A stretch of 51,334 nucleotides of DNA. Origin: an uncultured Burkholderiales bacterium. GTDB taxonomy: Bacteria; Pseudomonadota; Gammaproteobacteria; Burkholderiales; Casimicrobiaceae. Within the stretch, counting starts at the first letter, position 1. Each line of letters begins with the position of its first letter. The stretch spans positions 1-51,334 of the forward strand of contig CALDYQ010000025.1 in assembly GCA_937944385.1 (NCBI GenBank), given 5' to 3'. Of this stretch, positions 12,101 through 20,978 are shown in pieces. The position numbers and the translations under genes are program-made. The notes under the pieces are model-generated. The model saw nothing but the letters and a program-made list of their open reading frames with translations, ran no database searches and was not told the DNA's origin.

Positions 12101-13522
12101 ATGGCCACGCTCGACGTCGAACTCGCCCAGCTGCGCACACCGCCCCATTCGATCGAGGCCGAGCAGTCGGTGCTCGGAGCGTTGATCCTCGACAACAACG
12201 CGATCGACAAGATCGCCGATCTGCTCAAGCCCGAGGATTTCTACAACGATGGGCACCGTCTCGTCTACGAGCACATCAATCGTCTGGCGGCGGAGAACAA
12301 GCCGGCCGACGCGGTGACGCTCGCCGAGAGCCTGCGTGCGGTCGGCAAGCTCGAGTACGTGGGCGGTCTTGCCTACATCGGTGCAATCGCCAACGCCGTA
12401 CCCTCTGCGGCCAACGTGCGTCGCTACGCCGAGATCGTGCGTGACCGCTCGGTCATGCGCCAGCTCGCCGCCGTGGCGACCTCGATCGCCGAGTCGGCCT
12501 ACAACCCGATGGGCCGGACCAGCGAGCAACTGCTGGACGAAGCCGAAGGCAAGGTGTTCGAGATTGCTGAGGCGGGCAACAAGAGCCGCGCCAACTTCGT
12601 GTCGCTCTCGGATCTGGCCGCGCAGGCGATCGAGCGCGTCGAGGAGCTCTATCGGCGCGACAACCCAAGCGACGTGACCGGCATCGCCACCGGCTACACC
12701 AAGCTCGACTCGATGACCGCCGGCCTGCAGCGCGGCGACCTGATCATCATCGCTGGGCGACCCTCGATGGGCAAGACCGCGTTCGCACTCAACATCGGCG
12801 AGCATGTGGCGCTAAGGCTCAAACTGCCGGTGGCGGTGTTCTCGATGGAGATGGGCGCGCTGCAGCTCGCGATGCGCTTGATTGGCTCGGTGGGCCGTCT
12901 CGACCAGCACAAACTCCGGACCGGGCGCCTGTCGGATGGCGACTGGAGCAAGTTCACCGACGCCCTGGGGCAGCTCGATGCGAGCCCGATGTACATCGAC
13001 GAGGGGGCGGGACTCAATCCATTCGAGCTTCGCGCCCGTGCGCGGCGGCTCGCGCGCCAGGTGGGTGGCCTGGGTCTCATCATCGTGGACTACCTGCAGC
13101 TCATGAGCGCGGCGAGCCTGGGCGAGAACCGCGCAACCGAAATCTCCGAGATCTCGCGTTCGCTCAAGAGTCTCGCCAAGGAGTTGAATGTGCCGGTGAT
13201 CGCGCTCTCACAGCTCAACCGCGCGCTCGAGCAACGCCCGAACAAGCGGCCTGTGATGAGTGACCTGCGGGAATCCGGCGCGATCGAACAGGACGCGGAC
13301 GTGATCCTGTTCATCTACCGCGACGAGGTCTACAACCAGGACTCGCCGCAAAAGGGCGTGGCCGAGATCATCATCGGCAAGCAGCGCAATGGCCCCATTG
13401 GTACTGTGAATCTCACCTTCCTCGGTGAGTACACCCGATTCGAGAACTATGCCGATCCGGGCCAATACGGCGGTTTCTCCGGCGCACCGGTCGAGCGGGC
13501 AAGCGGCGGCCAACCTTTCTGA
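12101..13522 (+). CDS. dnaB: Replicative DNA helicase DnaB
   Basis: Hexameric 5'-3' helicase that opens the replication fork and recruits primase. 473 residues from the ATG at 12101. The N-terminal primase-interaction domain starts with PHSIEAEQSVLGALIL. The RecA-like motor has Walker A GRPSMGKT at 219-226, the H2 acidic motif (VFSMEMG), the H3 region LIIVDYLQLMS and H4 (LSQLNRALEQRPNKRPVMSD). The C-terminal ARG finger region FLGEYTRFE ends the fold. In related genomes dnaB usually follows rplI; here it is separate and preceded by gstA. Confidence 0.97.
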   Translation: MATLDVELAQLRTPPHSIEAEQSVLGALILDNNAIDKIADLLKPEDFYNDGHRLVYEHINRLAAENKPADAVTLAESLRAVGKLEYVGGLAYIGAIANAVPSAANVRRYAEIVRDRSVMRQLAAVATSIAESAYNPMGRTSEQLLDEAEGKVFEIAEAGNKSRANFVSLSDLAAQAIERVEELYRRDNPSDVTGIATGYTKLDSMTAGLQRGDLIIIAGRPSMGKTAFALNIGEHVALRLKLPVAVFSMEMGALQLAMRLIGSVGRLDQHKLRTGRLSDGDWSKFTDALGQLDASPMYIDEGAGLNPFELRARARRLARQVGGLGLIIVDYLQLMSAASLGENRATEISEISRSLKSLAKELNVPVIALSQLNRALEQRPNKRPVMSDLRESGAIEQDADVILFIYRDEVYNQDSPQKGVAEIIIGKQRNGPIGTVNLTFLGEYTRFENYADPGQYGGFSGAPVERASGGQPF

Positions 13523-13534
13523 ATCCTCGCTCCC

Positions 13535-15028
13535 ATGCGTATCGCGATTGGCGGTTTCCAGCACGAGACCAACACTTTTGCGCCGTCCAGGGCAACCTAC
13601 GAGCGCTTTGTCCAGGGCGGCGGCTGGCCCCCGGTGTCGGTGGGTGAGGAGATTTTCGAGCGCTTTCGCGACCAGAACATCCCTGTCTCGGGATTCATGG
13701 CCGAGATGGGCGGCCGACATGAACTGATCCCGACCGCGTGGGCGGCGGCCAGTCCGTCCGCCCATGTCACGACAGACGCCTTCGAGCGCATTGCCGGCGA
13801 GATCGTTGCGCGCATCCGCACGGCGCAGCCCGATGCGGTTTATCTCGACCTGCATGGTGCGATGGTGACCGAGGCGCATGATGACGGCGAGGGCGAGCTG
13901 CTGCGGCGCGTGCGTGAGGTGGTCGGGCCGCGCGCACCGATCGTCGTGAGCCTGGATCTGCACGCCAACATGACCGAGGCGATGTTCAGACAGGCCAATC
14001 TGCTCGTCGCCTACCGCACCTATCCGCACATCGACATGGCAGAGACCGGGGCCCGGGCCGCGTTCTTCCTCAAGCGGCTCGCGGATGGCGAGGCGCTGCC
14101 CGAGGCGGCCTGGCGGCGGCTGCCCTACCTGATTCCGCTGCAGGCGCAATCGACCGATCTGTTCCCCGCCAACGACATCTACCGTGTCGTTGCACGCAGC
14201 GAAGGCGGCGACGTGGTCTCGGCCTCTTTCACACCGGGCTTTCCGGCGGCGGATTTCGACGGTTGCTCGCCGGTGGTCTGGGCGCATGGACGCAGCCGGG
14301 CCGCGGCGGAGGCGGCCGTCGCGCGACTCGAAGCCCGCGTGCTCGCCGCCGAAGGCGATTGGGATGCCCGCGTGCTGGATGCGGTCGATGCGGTACGGCA
14401 AGCCCAGCGCATCGCAGCGACCGCGCGGCGGCCCGTGGTCATCGCCGACACGCAGGACAACCCCGGCGCGGGCGGCGACAGCGACACGATGGGCATGGTG
14501 CGGGCGCTCCTCGAATGCCGCGCCGAGCGGGCAGCGGCAGGCCTGATCGTGGACGCCTCGGCCGCGAGGGCGGCGCACGAGGTCGGCGTCGGGCGCACGC
14601 TCAATATTGCTTTGGGTGGCAAGAGCGGTATCGCAGGCGATTCGCCGCTCGAACTGCCATGGCTCGTCGAATCGCTCGCCGACGGCCGGGTCGCGGCGAC
14701 CGGGCCGTTCTACCGCGGCATGACACTGCGGCTCGGCCCTTCAGCCTGCCTGAGCCACCAAGGCGTTCGGGTGGTCGTGGCCTCGTACAAGACGCAACTG
14801 GCCGACCAGGCGATGTACCGCTACGTCGGCATCGAGCCCACGGAGCAGGCGATCCTCGTCAACAAAAGCTCGGTGCACTTTCGCGCTGATTTCGCGCCGA
14901 TCGCCGAGGCGATTCTCGTCGCCAAGGCTCCCGGCCCGATGGCGGCCGATCCGGCGGATCTCCCCTGGCGCCGCCTCGCGCCGGGCCTGCGGCTGCGGCC
15001 GAAGGGGCCGGCTTTTCAGCCAGACTGA
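13535..15028 (+). CDS. M81-family metallopeptidase, MlrC (microcystinase C)-like
   Basis: 497 residues beginning MRIAIGGFQHETNTFAP, the characteristic N terminus of the DUF1485/M81 family. Metal-binding sequences are visible: SLDLHANMTE (Asp and His ligands) and YRTYPHIDM (His). The C-terminal MlrC domain follows, with IADTQDNPGAGGDSD and INKSSVHFRADFAP. MlrC cleaves small linear peptides in microcystin breakdown, but most family members occur in bacteria that do not degrade microcystin, so the natural substrate here is unknown. It lies 12 bases after dnaB and 12 bases before rlhA on the same strand, so read-through transcription is likely. Confidence 0.88.
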   Translation: MRIAIGGFQHETNTFAPSRATYERFVQGGGWPPVSVGEEIFERFRDQNIPVSGFMAEMGGRHELIPTAWAAASPSAHVTTDAFERIAGEIVARIRTAQPDAVYLDLHGAMVTEAHDDGEGELLRRVREVVGPRAPIVVSLDLHANMTEAMFRQANLLVAYRTYPHIDMAETGARAAFFLKRLADGEALPEAAWRRLPYLIPLQAQSTDLFPANDIYRVVARSEGGDVVSASFTPGFPAADFDGCSPVVWAHGRSRAAAEAAVARLEARVLAAEGDWDARVLDAVDAVRQAQRIAATARRPVVIADTQDNPGAGGDSDTMGMVRALLECRAERAAAGLIVDASAARAAHEVGVGRTLNIALGGKSGIAGDSPLELPWLVESLADGRVAATGPFYRGMTLRLGPSACLSHQGVRVVVASYKTQLADQAMYRYVGIEPTEQAILVNKSSVHFRADFAPIAEAILVAKAPGPMAADPADLPWRRLAPGLRLRPKGPAFQPD

Positions 15029-15040
15029 GGAGGGCGGTCG

Positions 15041-17158
15041 ATGCCGCTTCGGCCCAACCAACTGGAACTCCTCGCCCCGGCCCGCACCGCCGAGATCGGG
15101 CGCCAAGCCATCCTGCATGGTGCGGATGCGGTCTATATCGGCGGCCCGGCGTTCGGTGCGCGCAGCAAGGCGGACAACCCGATCGAGGACATCGCCGCAT
15201 TGTGCGGGTTTGCCCATCGCTACCACGCGCGCATCTTCGTCACGCTCAACACGATCTTGCACGATGAGGAGCTCGAGCCTGCGCGCCGGTTGGTGCATGC
15301 GCTTTACGAGGCCGGCGTGGATGCACTCATCGTGCAGGACATGGCGCTCGTCGAGATGGACCTGCCGCCAATCGCGTTGCATGCCTCCACGCAATGCGAT
15401 ATCCGCACGGTCGAGCGCGCGCAGTTTCTCGGTGATGTGGGCTTCTCTCAGCTCGTGCTCGCCCGCGAGCTGAATCTCGTGCAGATTGCGCGCATCCGGC
15501 AAGCCGTTCGGCCCGAGGTGGCGCTCGAGTATTTCGTGCACGGCGCGCTCTGTGTGGCCTTTTCCGGCAACTGCTACATCAGCGAGGCGCACACCGGTCG
15601 CTCGGCCAATCGCGGTTCCTGTTCCCAAGAATGTAGGCTGCCGTATACGCTCCTCGACGAGGCGGGGCGCGTCGTTGCGCATGACCAGCATTTGCTTTCG
15701 ATGAAGGACAACGACCAGAGCGCGAACCTGCGGTTTCTGATCGATGCGGGCATTCGCAGCTTCAAGATCGAGGGGCGCTACAAGGATCTCGCCTACGTGA
15801 AGAACGTGACCGCGCATTACCGCCAGCTGCTCGATGCGATCCTCGAGGAACGCCCGGAGCTTGCGCCCGCCTCGAATGGTCGCTGTGTTTTTTCCTTTGT
15901 GCCAGATCCCGCGCGCACGTTCAACCGCGGCAGCACCGACTACTTCACGCATGGCCGGCAGCCAGATATCGGCGCTTTTGCAACACCGGTGCATGCCGGC
16001 CTGCAGGTGGCCGAGGTGCTTGCGGTCGGAGTGCGACACATCGACGTCCGCGCGCTCCGGCCGGATGATGTGCCGCCCGAGCCGGTCGTGACGCCTGCCG
16101 AGACCCCGGTTGCGCGTCATGCTGACGACCGGCATCTCGTCCGCCCTGTGCTCGCCCGATCGGAGGCGCGCGAGGTCGAGTTCGATGCGCGCTTCACGAA
16201 CGGCGATGGCGTTACGTGGTTTCATGGGCGAGAACTGATCGGCGCCCAGGTCGATCGCGCCGAGCCGATCGGGCATGGTTGGCGCCTCCACTTGTCGCGT
16301 CCCACCGCTGGCAGCGGTCTCACGCGCGGAACGCGGCTCCATCGCAATCGCGATCAGGCTTGGGAGGCGTGCCTCGCCCGGCCTTCGGCCACGCGAGCGA
16401 TCCCCGTGCGGATGCGGCTCGCGGCCACGAAAGAGGGCGTAGCACTGACCGTGAGCGATGCGCATGGGCATCAGGCTGAGGCCGTGCTTTCGGGCCGGTT
16501 TGCGCGAGCAGAGCGGCCCGCACAGACCGAAGCGATCGCGCGGGAAGCGTTGGCACATCTCGGCGGCAGCGTGTTTTGTCTTGCGGGCGAGCCGGCCGAG
16601 GCGATCGAACTCGTGTGGGACGAGCCATGGTTCATTCCGGTGTCGCAATTGAACCGCCTGCGGCGCGAGGCGATCGCCGCGCTCGAGGCCGAGCGCGCCC
16701 GTGCGCGTCCGCGGTCGCCGCGGCTTGCCGAGCGGGATCCGCCGCCAACCTACCCCTCGGCCTCGCTCGACTTCATGGCCAATGTCTACAACGCGCTCGC
16801 GCGCCGTTTCTACGCGCGTCACGGTGTAGGCCGGGTTGACCCCGCCTACGAGTTGCATCAGGCGCGTGGCGAAGTGCCGCTCATGGTGACCAAGCACTGC
16901 CTGCGCTTCGCATTCAGCCTCTGTCCGAAGCAGGCCAAAGGCGTCGTGGGTGTGCAGGGGCAGATCCGCGCCGCGCCGATGCAACTCGTCTCGGCGGCAG
17001 AGACGTTGCGCCTCGAGTTCGACTGCAAACCCTGCGAAATGCGTGTTGTGGGCCGGATGCGGCCCCACATTGCAGCCTCGCCGCCGCCGAGGATGGAAGC
17101 GCCACTTCAGTTCTTCCCGCGCCAGTTCAAACACCCCGCCGAGCGACTTCCCCGATGA
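15041..17158 (+). CDS. rlhA: 23S rRNA 5-hydroxycytidine C2501 synthase, U32 family
   Basis: Strong full-length resemblance to E. coli RlhA (YdcP), which hydroxylates C2501 of 23S rRNA using prephenate-derived chemistry. 705 residues, a little longer than the E. coli 653. The N-terminal U32 block has LLAPARTAEIGRQAILHGAD and the signature EYFVHGALCVAFSGNC followed by RSANRGSCSQECR. This gives the cluster of cysteines expected to hold an Fe-S centre. SFKIEGRYKDLAYVKN closes the barrel. The C-terminal domain contains two further conserved Cys clusters (KHCLRFAFSLCPKQAKG and FDCKPCEM). A GAGG SD precedes the ATG. It overlaps the methyltransferase gene by 4 bases. Confidence 0.92.
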   Translation: MPLRPNQLELLAPARTAEIGRQAILHGADAVYIGGPAFGARSKADNPIEDIAALCGFAHRYHARIFVTLNTILHDEELEPARRLVHALYEAGVDALIVQDMALVEMDLPPIALHASTQCDIRTVERAQFLGDVGFSQLVLARELNLVQIARIRQAVRPEVALEYFVHGALCVAFSGNCYISEAHTGRSANRGSCSQECRLPYTLLDEAGRVVAHDQHLLSMKDNDQSANLRFLIDAGIRSFKIEGRYKDLAYVKNVTAHYRQLLDAILEERPELAPASNGRCVFSFVPDPARTFNRGSTDYFTHGRQPDIGAFATPVHAGLQVAEVLAVGVRHIDVRALRPDDVPPEPVVTPAETPVARHADDRHLVRPVLARSEAREVEFDARFTNGDGVTWFHGRELIGAQVDRAEPIGHGWRLHLSRPTAGSGLTRGTRLHRNRDQAWEACLARPSATRAIPVRMRLAATKEGVALTVSDAHGHQAEAVLSGRFARAERPAQTEAIAREALAHLGGSVFCLAGEPAEAIELVWDEPWFIPVSQLNRLRREAIAALEAERARARPRSPRLAERDPPPTYPSASLDFMANVYNALARRFYARHGVGRVDPAYELHQARGEVPLMVTKHCLRFAFSLCPKQAKGVVGVQGQIRAAPMQLVSAAETLRLEFDCKPCEMRVVGRMRPHIAASPPPRMEAPLQFFPRQFKHPAERLPR

Positions 17159-17829
17159 CGACCGATCCCGCCACACCACTCGCTGTCGACCAGTTCATCG
17201 TAGGTCTGCAACCCGCCCTGCCGGACGATATCGTCGCCGCCCGAGCCCGTTCGGAGGCTGCCGGCCTGCCGGCGATCGGCGTGTCGAGCGAGCAGGGGCG
17301 GTTTCTTTCGCTGCTGGTCGCAGCGACGGGCGCGCGGCGCGTGCTCGAAGTGGGCACGCTAGGCGGCGTGAGCGCGCTCTGGATGGCGCGTTCGCTGCCG
17401 GAAGCGGGTCAGGTGCACACGATCGAGGTCGAACCGGCACATGCGCGGATCGCGCAAGAGAACTTCTCGGCAAGCCCCCACGGTGCGCGCTGTGTGCTTC
17501 ATCTGGACGAGGCTGCGAAGGCGCTCGCGCGTTGGGTGGCGCAGGGTGTGGCCCCCTTCGATCTCGCCTTCATCGACGCCGACAAAAAGAACAACGTCCG
17601 CTATGCCGAGTTGGCGCTTGCGCTCGCCCGGCCCGGCAGTCTGATCGTGGTCGACAACGTGATCCGCAGCGGGCGCATCATCGACGTCGCCTGTACCGAC
17701 GAGAACACGCAGGGCGCGCGGGACGTGCTCTCGTGGATGGGCTCGCATCCGCGCCTCGCGCTTGCAGTGCTACAGACGGTCGGCGAGAAAGGTTACGACG
17801 GCTTTGCCGTCGCGCGGGTGCAGGCATGA
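17155..17829 (+). CDS. Class I SAM-dependent O-methyltransferase (COMT/CCoAOMT-like)
   Basis: 224-residue soluble methyltransferase. SAM-binding motif I is VLEVGTLGGVSALWMA (near 61-76). The metal-binding FIDADKKN (near 138-145) and VVDNVIRSGRI (near 162-172) are the catechol/caffeoyl-CoA O-methyltransferase signatures. The substrate is unknown; family members methylate catechols and related phenolics. Its ATG overlaps the rlhA stop (ATGA) and its own stop overlaps the next gene's ATG. The three genes are therefore probably translated as one coupled operon. Confidence 0.88.
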   Translation: MTTDPATPLAVDQFIVGLQPALPDDIVAARARSEAAGLPAIGVSSEQGRFLSLLVAATGARRVLEVGTLGGVSALWMARSLPEAGQVHTIEVEPAHARIAQENFSASPHGARCVLHLDEAAKALARWVAQGVAPFDLAFIDADKKNNVRYAELALALARPGSLIVVDNVIRSGRIIDVACTDENTQGARDVLSWMGSHPRLALAVLQTVGEKGYDGFAVARVQA

Positions 17830-18416
17830 GGCCCACCTCACCCCTGCGGCGCGTGGCCGTCTACTGCGGCGCGAATTTGGGTCAGGATCCGGCTTTCCGG
17901 CAGGCCGCCGGGACGCTTGGCCGCACGCTGGCCGCACGCGGCATCGGCATCGTCTACGGCGGCGGTGGCGTAGGGCTCATGGGTGCGGTGGCGGACGCGG
18001 CGCTCGCGGCGGGGGGCGAGGTGATCGGCGTCATCCCCGAGGCACTCAAGGCCCATGAACTCGAGCACAAGGGGCTCACGGCACTGCACACCGTGCCCGA
18101 CATGCACAGCCGCAAGGCCATGATGCTCGCGCTGTCGGACGCCGTGATCGCGCTTCCCGGCGGCTTCGGCACGATGGACGAGCTGTTCGAAGCACTCACC
18201 TGGAGCCAGCTCGACTATCAACGCAAGCTTTGCGGCCTGCTCAACGTCTCGGGCTACTACGACGCGCTCATCGCCTGGATCGACCATGCGATCGCGGTCG
18301 GCTTGCTCAGACCCGTCAACCGCGAACTCCTCGTGGTCGAGGACGACATCGAGCGCCTGCTCGAGGTGTTGCTGACGCGACCGTTTCCGCTTGCGAGGAA
18401 ATGGATGGGGCGGTGA
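17826..18416 (+). CDS. LOG-family nucleotide 5'-monophosphate phosphoribohydrolase (TIGR00730)
   Basis: 196 residues with a Rossmann-like fold. VAVYCGANLGQDP sits at the N terminus, GIVYGGGGVGLMGAVADA near 42-60, and the diagnostic PGGFGTMDE catalytic motif near 115-123. Relatives release free base from cytokinin riboside monophosphate or AMP-like nucleotides; the bacterial role is usually unclear. The start was placed at 17826 because its ATG overlaps the preceding stop (ATGA) and the conserved fold begins a few residues later, although the frame is open much further upstream. Confidence 0.88.
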   Translation: MRPTSPLRRVAVYCGANLGQDPAFRQAAGTLGRTLAARGIGIVYGGGGVGLMGAVADAALAAGGEVIGVIPEALKAHELEHKGLTALHTVPDMHSRKAMMLALSDAVIALPGGFGTMDELFEALTWSQLDYQRKLCGLLNVSGYYDALIAWIDHAIAVGLLRPVNRELLVVEDDIERLLEVLLTRPFPLARKWMGR

Positions 18417-18445
18417 TGCCCGCAGGCCGCGTTTGGGCCGCGTGC

Positions 18446-18451
18446 CAAAAT
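18446..18451 (+). promoter_or_regulatory. Candidate extended -10 (TGCCAAAAT) for leaderless pgsA
   Basis: CAAAAT preceded by TG ends seven bases before the pgsA ATG. No SD is present and no good -35 was seen. Confidence 0.4.
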
Positions 18452-18458
18452 CCCAGCG

Positions 18459-19112
18459 ATGTCACTCAACCTGCCGACCGTCCTCACCTGGATTCGCATC
18501 GCGCTGATTCCGGCGTTCGTCGGCGTCTACTACCTGCCGCATGACTGGCTGACGCCTTCGCAGCAGAACTGGACGGGGGCCGTGATCTTTTCGGCGGCGG
18601 CCATCACCGATTGGGCTGACGGCTACTTCGCACGTCGCCTCGGGCAGACCTCGGCCTTTGGCGCCTTTCTCGACCCGGTGGCCGACAAGTTGATGGTCGC
18701 GGCAGCGCTCGTGCTGCTCGTTTCGATGGATCGCGCGGACCCGGTGCTCGCCTTCATCATCGTGGGCCGCGAGATCGCCATCTCGGCGCTTCGCGAATGG
18801 ATGGCCGAGATCGGTCAGCGCGGCAGCGTGGCGGTGTCGACGATCGGCAAGTTCAAGACTGCGGCGCAGCTGACCGCGATCATCGCGCTTTTGCTCTACG
18901 AGCCCTTGATCCCGGGCATTTCGACGCCGATGCTCGGCACCGTGGCGCTGTGGGTCGCCGTCGGGCTCACGCTCTGGTCGATGTTCTATTACCTTCGGCT
19001 CGCCGCGCCTTATCTCGCCGGGAAGCGGGATGCCGCGCCGAGGTCGGCGGGCGAGTCCGCTCCGGGTACAGACACCAGCCCCGGGACCGGCGCATCCGAC
19101 GTGCGCGGATGA
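18459..19112 (+). CDS. pgsA: CDP-diacylglycerol--glycerol-3-phosphate 3-phosphatidyltransferase
   Basis: Inner-membrane enzyme making phosphatidylglycerophosphate, the committed step to PG and cardiolipin. 217 residues. It begins NLPTVLTWIRIALIP and carries the complete CDP-alcohol phosphotransferase signature DG-x2-AR-x8-G-x3-D-x3-D in DWADGYFARRLGQTSAFGAF continuing to LDPVADK (near 50-77). Several hydrophobic segments follow. The C-terminal 25 residues are a hydrophilic Ser/Thr/Gly/Pro-rich tail (after AGKRDAAPR) not usual for the family. It overlaps the downstream lipoprotein gene by 4 bases. Confidence 0.95.
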   Translation: MSLNLPTVLTWIRIALIPAFVGVYYLPHDWLTPSQQNWTGAVIFSAAAITDWADGYFARRLGQTSAFGAFLDPVADKLMVAAALVLLVSMDRADPVLAFIIVGREIAISALREWMAEIGQRGSVAVSTIGKFKTAAQLTAIIALLLYEPLIPGISTPMLGTVALWVAVGLTLWSMFYYLRLAAPYLAGKRDAAPRSAGESAPGTDTSPGTGASDVRG

Positions 19113-19654
19113 AAGCCGAGCGCCTCCCGATCACGCTGGGTCTGCTCGCGGTCGTGAGCGCAGTCTCTGGCTGCAGCATCGTCTCGACCACGGTCGACGT
19201 GACGGCGAAAGCCGTTCGAACTGGTGCCGAAGTCACCGCGAGCGTCGCCAGCGCGGGCGCGTCCGTCGCCAGCACCGGGGTGAAGACCGCCGCAGCGGTC
19301 GGCGCAGCGAGCGCGAGTGCTGCCTCTGCCGCGGTGGCGGCCGGCGCGGCAGCGCGCACCGCGGCAGCCGCCACGGCGAGTGTGGCGGTCAATGGCACGG
19401 TCGCGCTGATCGACCTCGCGCAACGGATCGACGCGCGTCAGCGCGCCGACGAGCTCGTTCACCTTTCGCTGGTTTCTCAGGGCGGAGGGCGCTATCTTGC
19501 AGACGATGGACGCGTGCTCCATTCGTCGGAGTGCAGCTCACCGGCCGGCACTCCGGCTGTCTGGGTGATGCGCCGCGACGGTCGGAACGAGCTGCGCGTC
19601 GCGCCCGAGGTGACCGTGGCGCTGCGGTGCGGAGACGCACGGTTCGTTGAATGA
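19109..19654 (+). CDS. Putative Ala-rich lipoprotein, function unknown
   Basis: 181 residues starting at an ATG that overlaps the pgsA stop. The N terminus is a lipoprotein signal peptide with lipobox VSGC (Cys22), so the mature protein should be lipid-anchored. Residues about 24-95 are low complexity, nearly all Ala, Val, Ser, Thr and Gly. They have a loose repeating pattern (VTAKAVRTGAEVTASVAS, GASVASTGVKTAAAVGAA) that could form a long amphipathic helix along the membrane or cell wall. The C-terminal 70 residues are ordinary globular sequence. Lipoproteins of the style SIVSTTVDVTAKAV are seen in betaproteobacteria without a known role. No gene name is justified. Confidence 0.7.
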   Translation: MKAERLPITLGLLAVVSAVSGCSIVSTTVDVTAKAVRTGAEVTASVASAGASVASTGVKTAAAVGAASASAASAAVAAGAAARTAAAATASVAVNGTVALIDLAQRIDARQRADELVHLSLVSQGGGRYLADDGRVLHSSECSSPAGTPAVWVMRRDGRNELRVAPEVTVALRCGDARFVE

Positions 19655-19680
19655 CGCTCTTTCGTAGCCGTGGCTATAAT
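19651..19680 (+). promoter_or_regulatory. Promoter of tRNA-Asn
   Basis: A perfect TATAAT (19675-19680) with ATGACG (19651-19656) 18 bases upstream as -35. The tRNA begins 12 bases after the -10. Confidence 0.75.
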
Positions 19681-19692
19681 GAGAGGCTCGAT

Positions 19693-19768
19693 TCCCCGAT
19701 AGCTCAGTCGGTAGAGCGCCGGACTGTTAATCCGTAGGTCCCTGGTTCGAGCCCAGGTCGGGGAGCCA
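19693..19768 (+). tRNA. tRNA-Asn (anticodon GTT)
   Basis: 76 bases with encoded CCA. Acceptor stem TCCCCGA/TCGGGGA, D-loop AGTCGGTAGA, anticodon loop CTGTTAA (GTT) and T-loop GGTTCGAGCC are all standard and match proteobacterial tRNA-Asn. The outermost anticodon-stem pair (27-43) is a C-T mismatch. Confidence 0.98.
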
Positions 19769-19781
19769 AATCAAGCACCGA

Positions 19782-19813
19782 AGCCCGCGCAGCGATCAGC
19801 ACGCGGGCTTTTT
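19782..19813 (+). terminator. Intrinsic terminator of tRNA-Asn
   Basis: Arms AGCCCGCG (19782-19789) and CGCGGGCT (19802-19809) with a 12-base loop, followed by a T5 run, 14 bases after the tRNA. Confidence 0.88.
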
Positions 19814-19877
19814 GTTGTCCAGCGGGTCGTCCGACACTTTTGTCGTTGCATGTTCTCTTGCAGGTCGCGGAGATCGA

Positions 19878-20978
19878 ATGAAGCTCTTCGGTGAGTCGGT
19901 CCGCTCGATCGAAATCGTCTCCGGCCCGGACGGTCGACCGCAGGCCGTGCGCGTGCTCGATCAAACCCGGCTTCCGCACGAGGCGGTCTGGATCGAACTC
20001 GGCTCGCCGGAGTCGGTCGAGCGTGCGATTGCCACGATGCAGGTGCGCGGTGCGCCGCTCATCGGCGCGGCAGGGGCGTTCGGACTTGCGCTCGCGCTCG
20101 ACGGGGACACAAGCGACCCCGCGCTCGCGCACTGGGCGGCGCGACTCGCGGCGACCCGGCCGACGGCGGTGAACCTGCGCTGGGCGGTCGAACGGGTCGA
20201 GCGCGCCGTGCGGCCCTTGTCCGCGGACGCGCGTGCCGCGGCCGCGTGGCGCGAGGCCCAGGCGATCGCCGACGAGGACGTGGCCATCAACGCGGCGATC
20301 GGACGGTACGGCCTCGACCTGCTTCGGGCACGCGCCGCCGACCTCGGGGCAGGCCACGCCGGGCGGCCACTTCAGATCATGACCCATTGCAACGCTGGCT
20401 GGCTTGCGACGGTCGATTGGGGCACGGCCCTCGCGCCGGTCTACCGGGCGCATGATGCGGGTTGGGCGGTCCATGTCTGGGTGAGCGAGACCCGGCCGCG
20501 CAACCAGGGCGCGTTGACCGCGTTCGAACTCGCGGAGCATGGCGTGCCCTGTACGGTCGTGGCCGACAACGCAGCCGGGGTGCTCATGGCCGAGGGACGG
20601 GTGGATACGGTCATCGTGGGGTGCGATCGGGTCGCCGCGAACGGCGATGTTGCCAACAAAGTTGGCACCTATCTCAAGGCGCTCGCAGCGCGCGCACACG
20701 GCGTGCCGTTCTGGGTTGCGCTGCCGTCACCCACTTTTGATGCGCGCCTCGCGAGTGGCGCGGCGATCCCGATCGAGCGACGTTCGGCCACCGAGGTGAT
20801 CGAGGTGCCGGGCCGTGCCGAAACGGGCGGGCTGGCCGTCGTGATGCCATTTTCCGCGGGCGTTGCGGCAGACAATCCGGCCTTCGACGTGACGCCTGCG
20901 ACGCTCGTCTCCGCCTGGATTACTGAGTGCGGCGTGTTCACGACGCCCGCGGCGCTTCGGGAGGGATTGATTGCATGA
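19878..20978 (+). CDS. mtnA: S-methyl-5-thioribose-1-phosphate isomerase
   Basis: Interconverts 5-methylthioribose-1-P and 5-methylthioribulose-1-P in methylthioadenosine salvage. Some homologues also act on 5-deoxyribose-1-P. 366 residues from the ATG at 19878, which has a GGAG SD; the frame is open further upstream but that stretch is not conserved-looking. Motifs: MQVRGAPLIGAAGAFG, NLRWAVERV, the catalytic Cys in MTHCNAGWLAT, VADNAAGVLMAEG, and the catalytic Asp in VGCDRVAANGDVANKVGTY. Coupled by a 4-base overlap to a FucA-like aldolase. No mtnP, mtnK, mtnC or mtnD is present in the window. Confidence 0.95.
   Translation: MKLFGESVRSIEIVSGPDGRPQAVRVLDQTRLPHEAVWIELGSPESVERAIATMQVRGAPLIGAAGAFGLALALDGDTSDPALAHWAARLAATRPTAVNLRWAVERVERAVRPLSADARAAAAWREAQAIADEDVAINAAIGRYGLDLLRARAADLGAGHAGRPLQIMTHCNAGWLATVDWGTALAPVYRAHDAGWAVHVWVSETRPRNQGALTAFELAEHGVPCTVVADNAAGVLMAEGRVDTVIVGCDRVAANGDVANKVGTYLKALAARAHGVPFWVALPSPTFDARLASGAAIPIERRSATEVIEVPGRAETGGLAVVMPFSAGVAADNPAFDVTPATLVSAWITECGVFTTPAALREGLIA

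Noticed and set aside
19812-19877. Earlier start for mtnA at 19812
   Set aside because: It lies inside the T-run of the tRNA terminator and adds 22 non-conserved residues; ATG 19878 has an SD.
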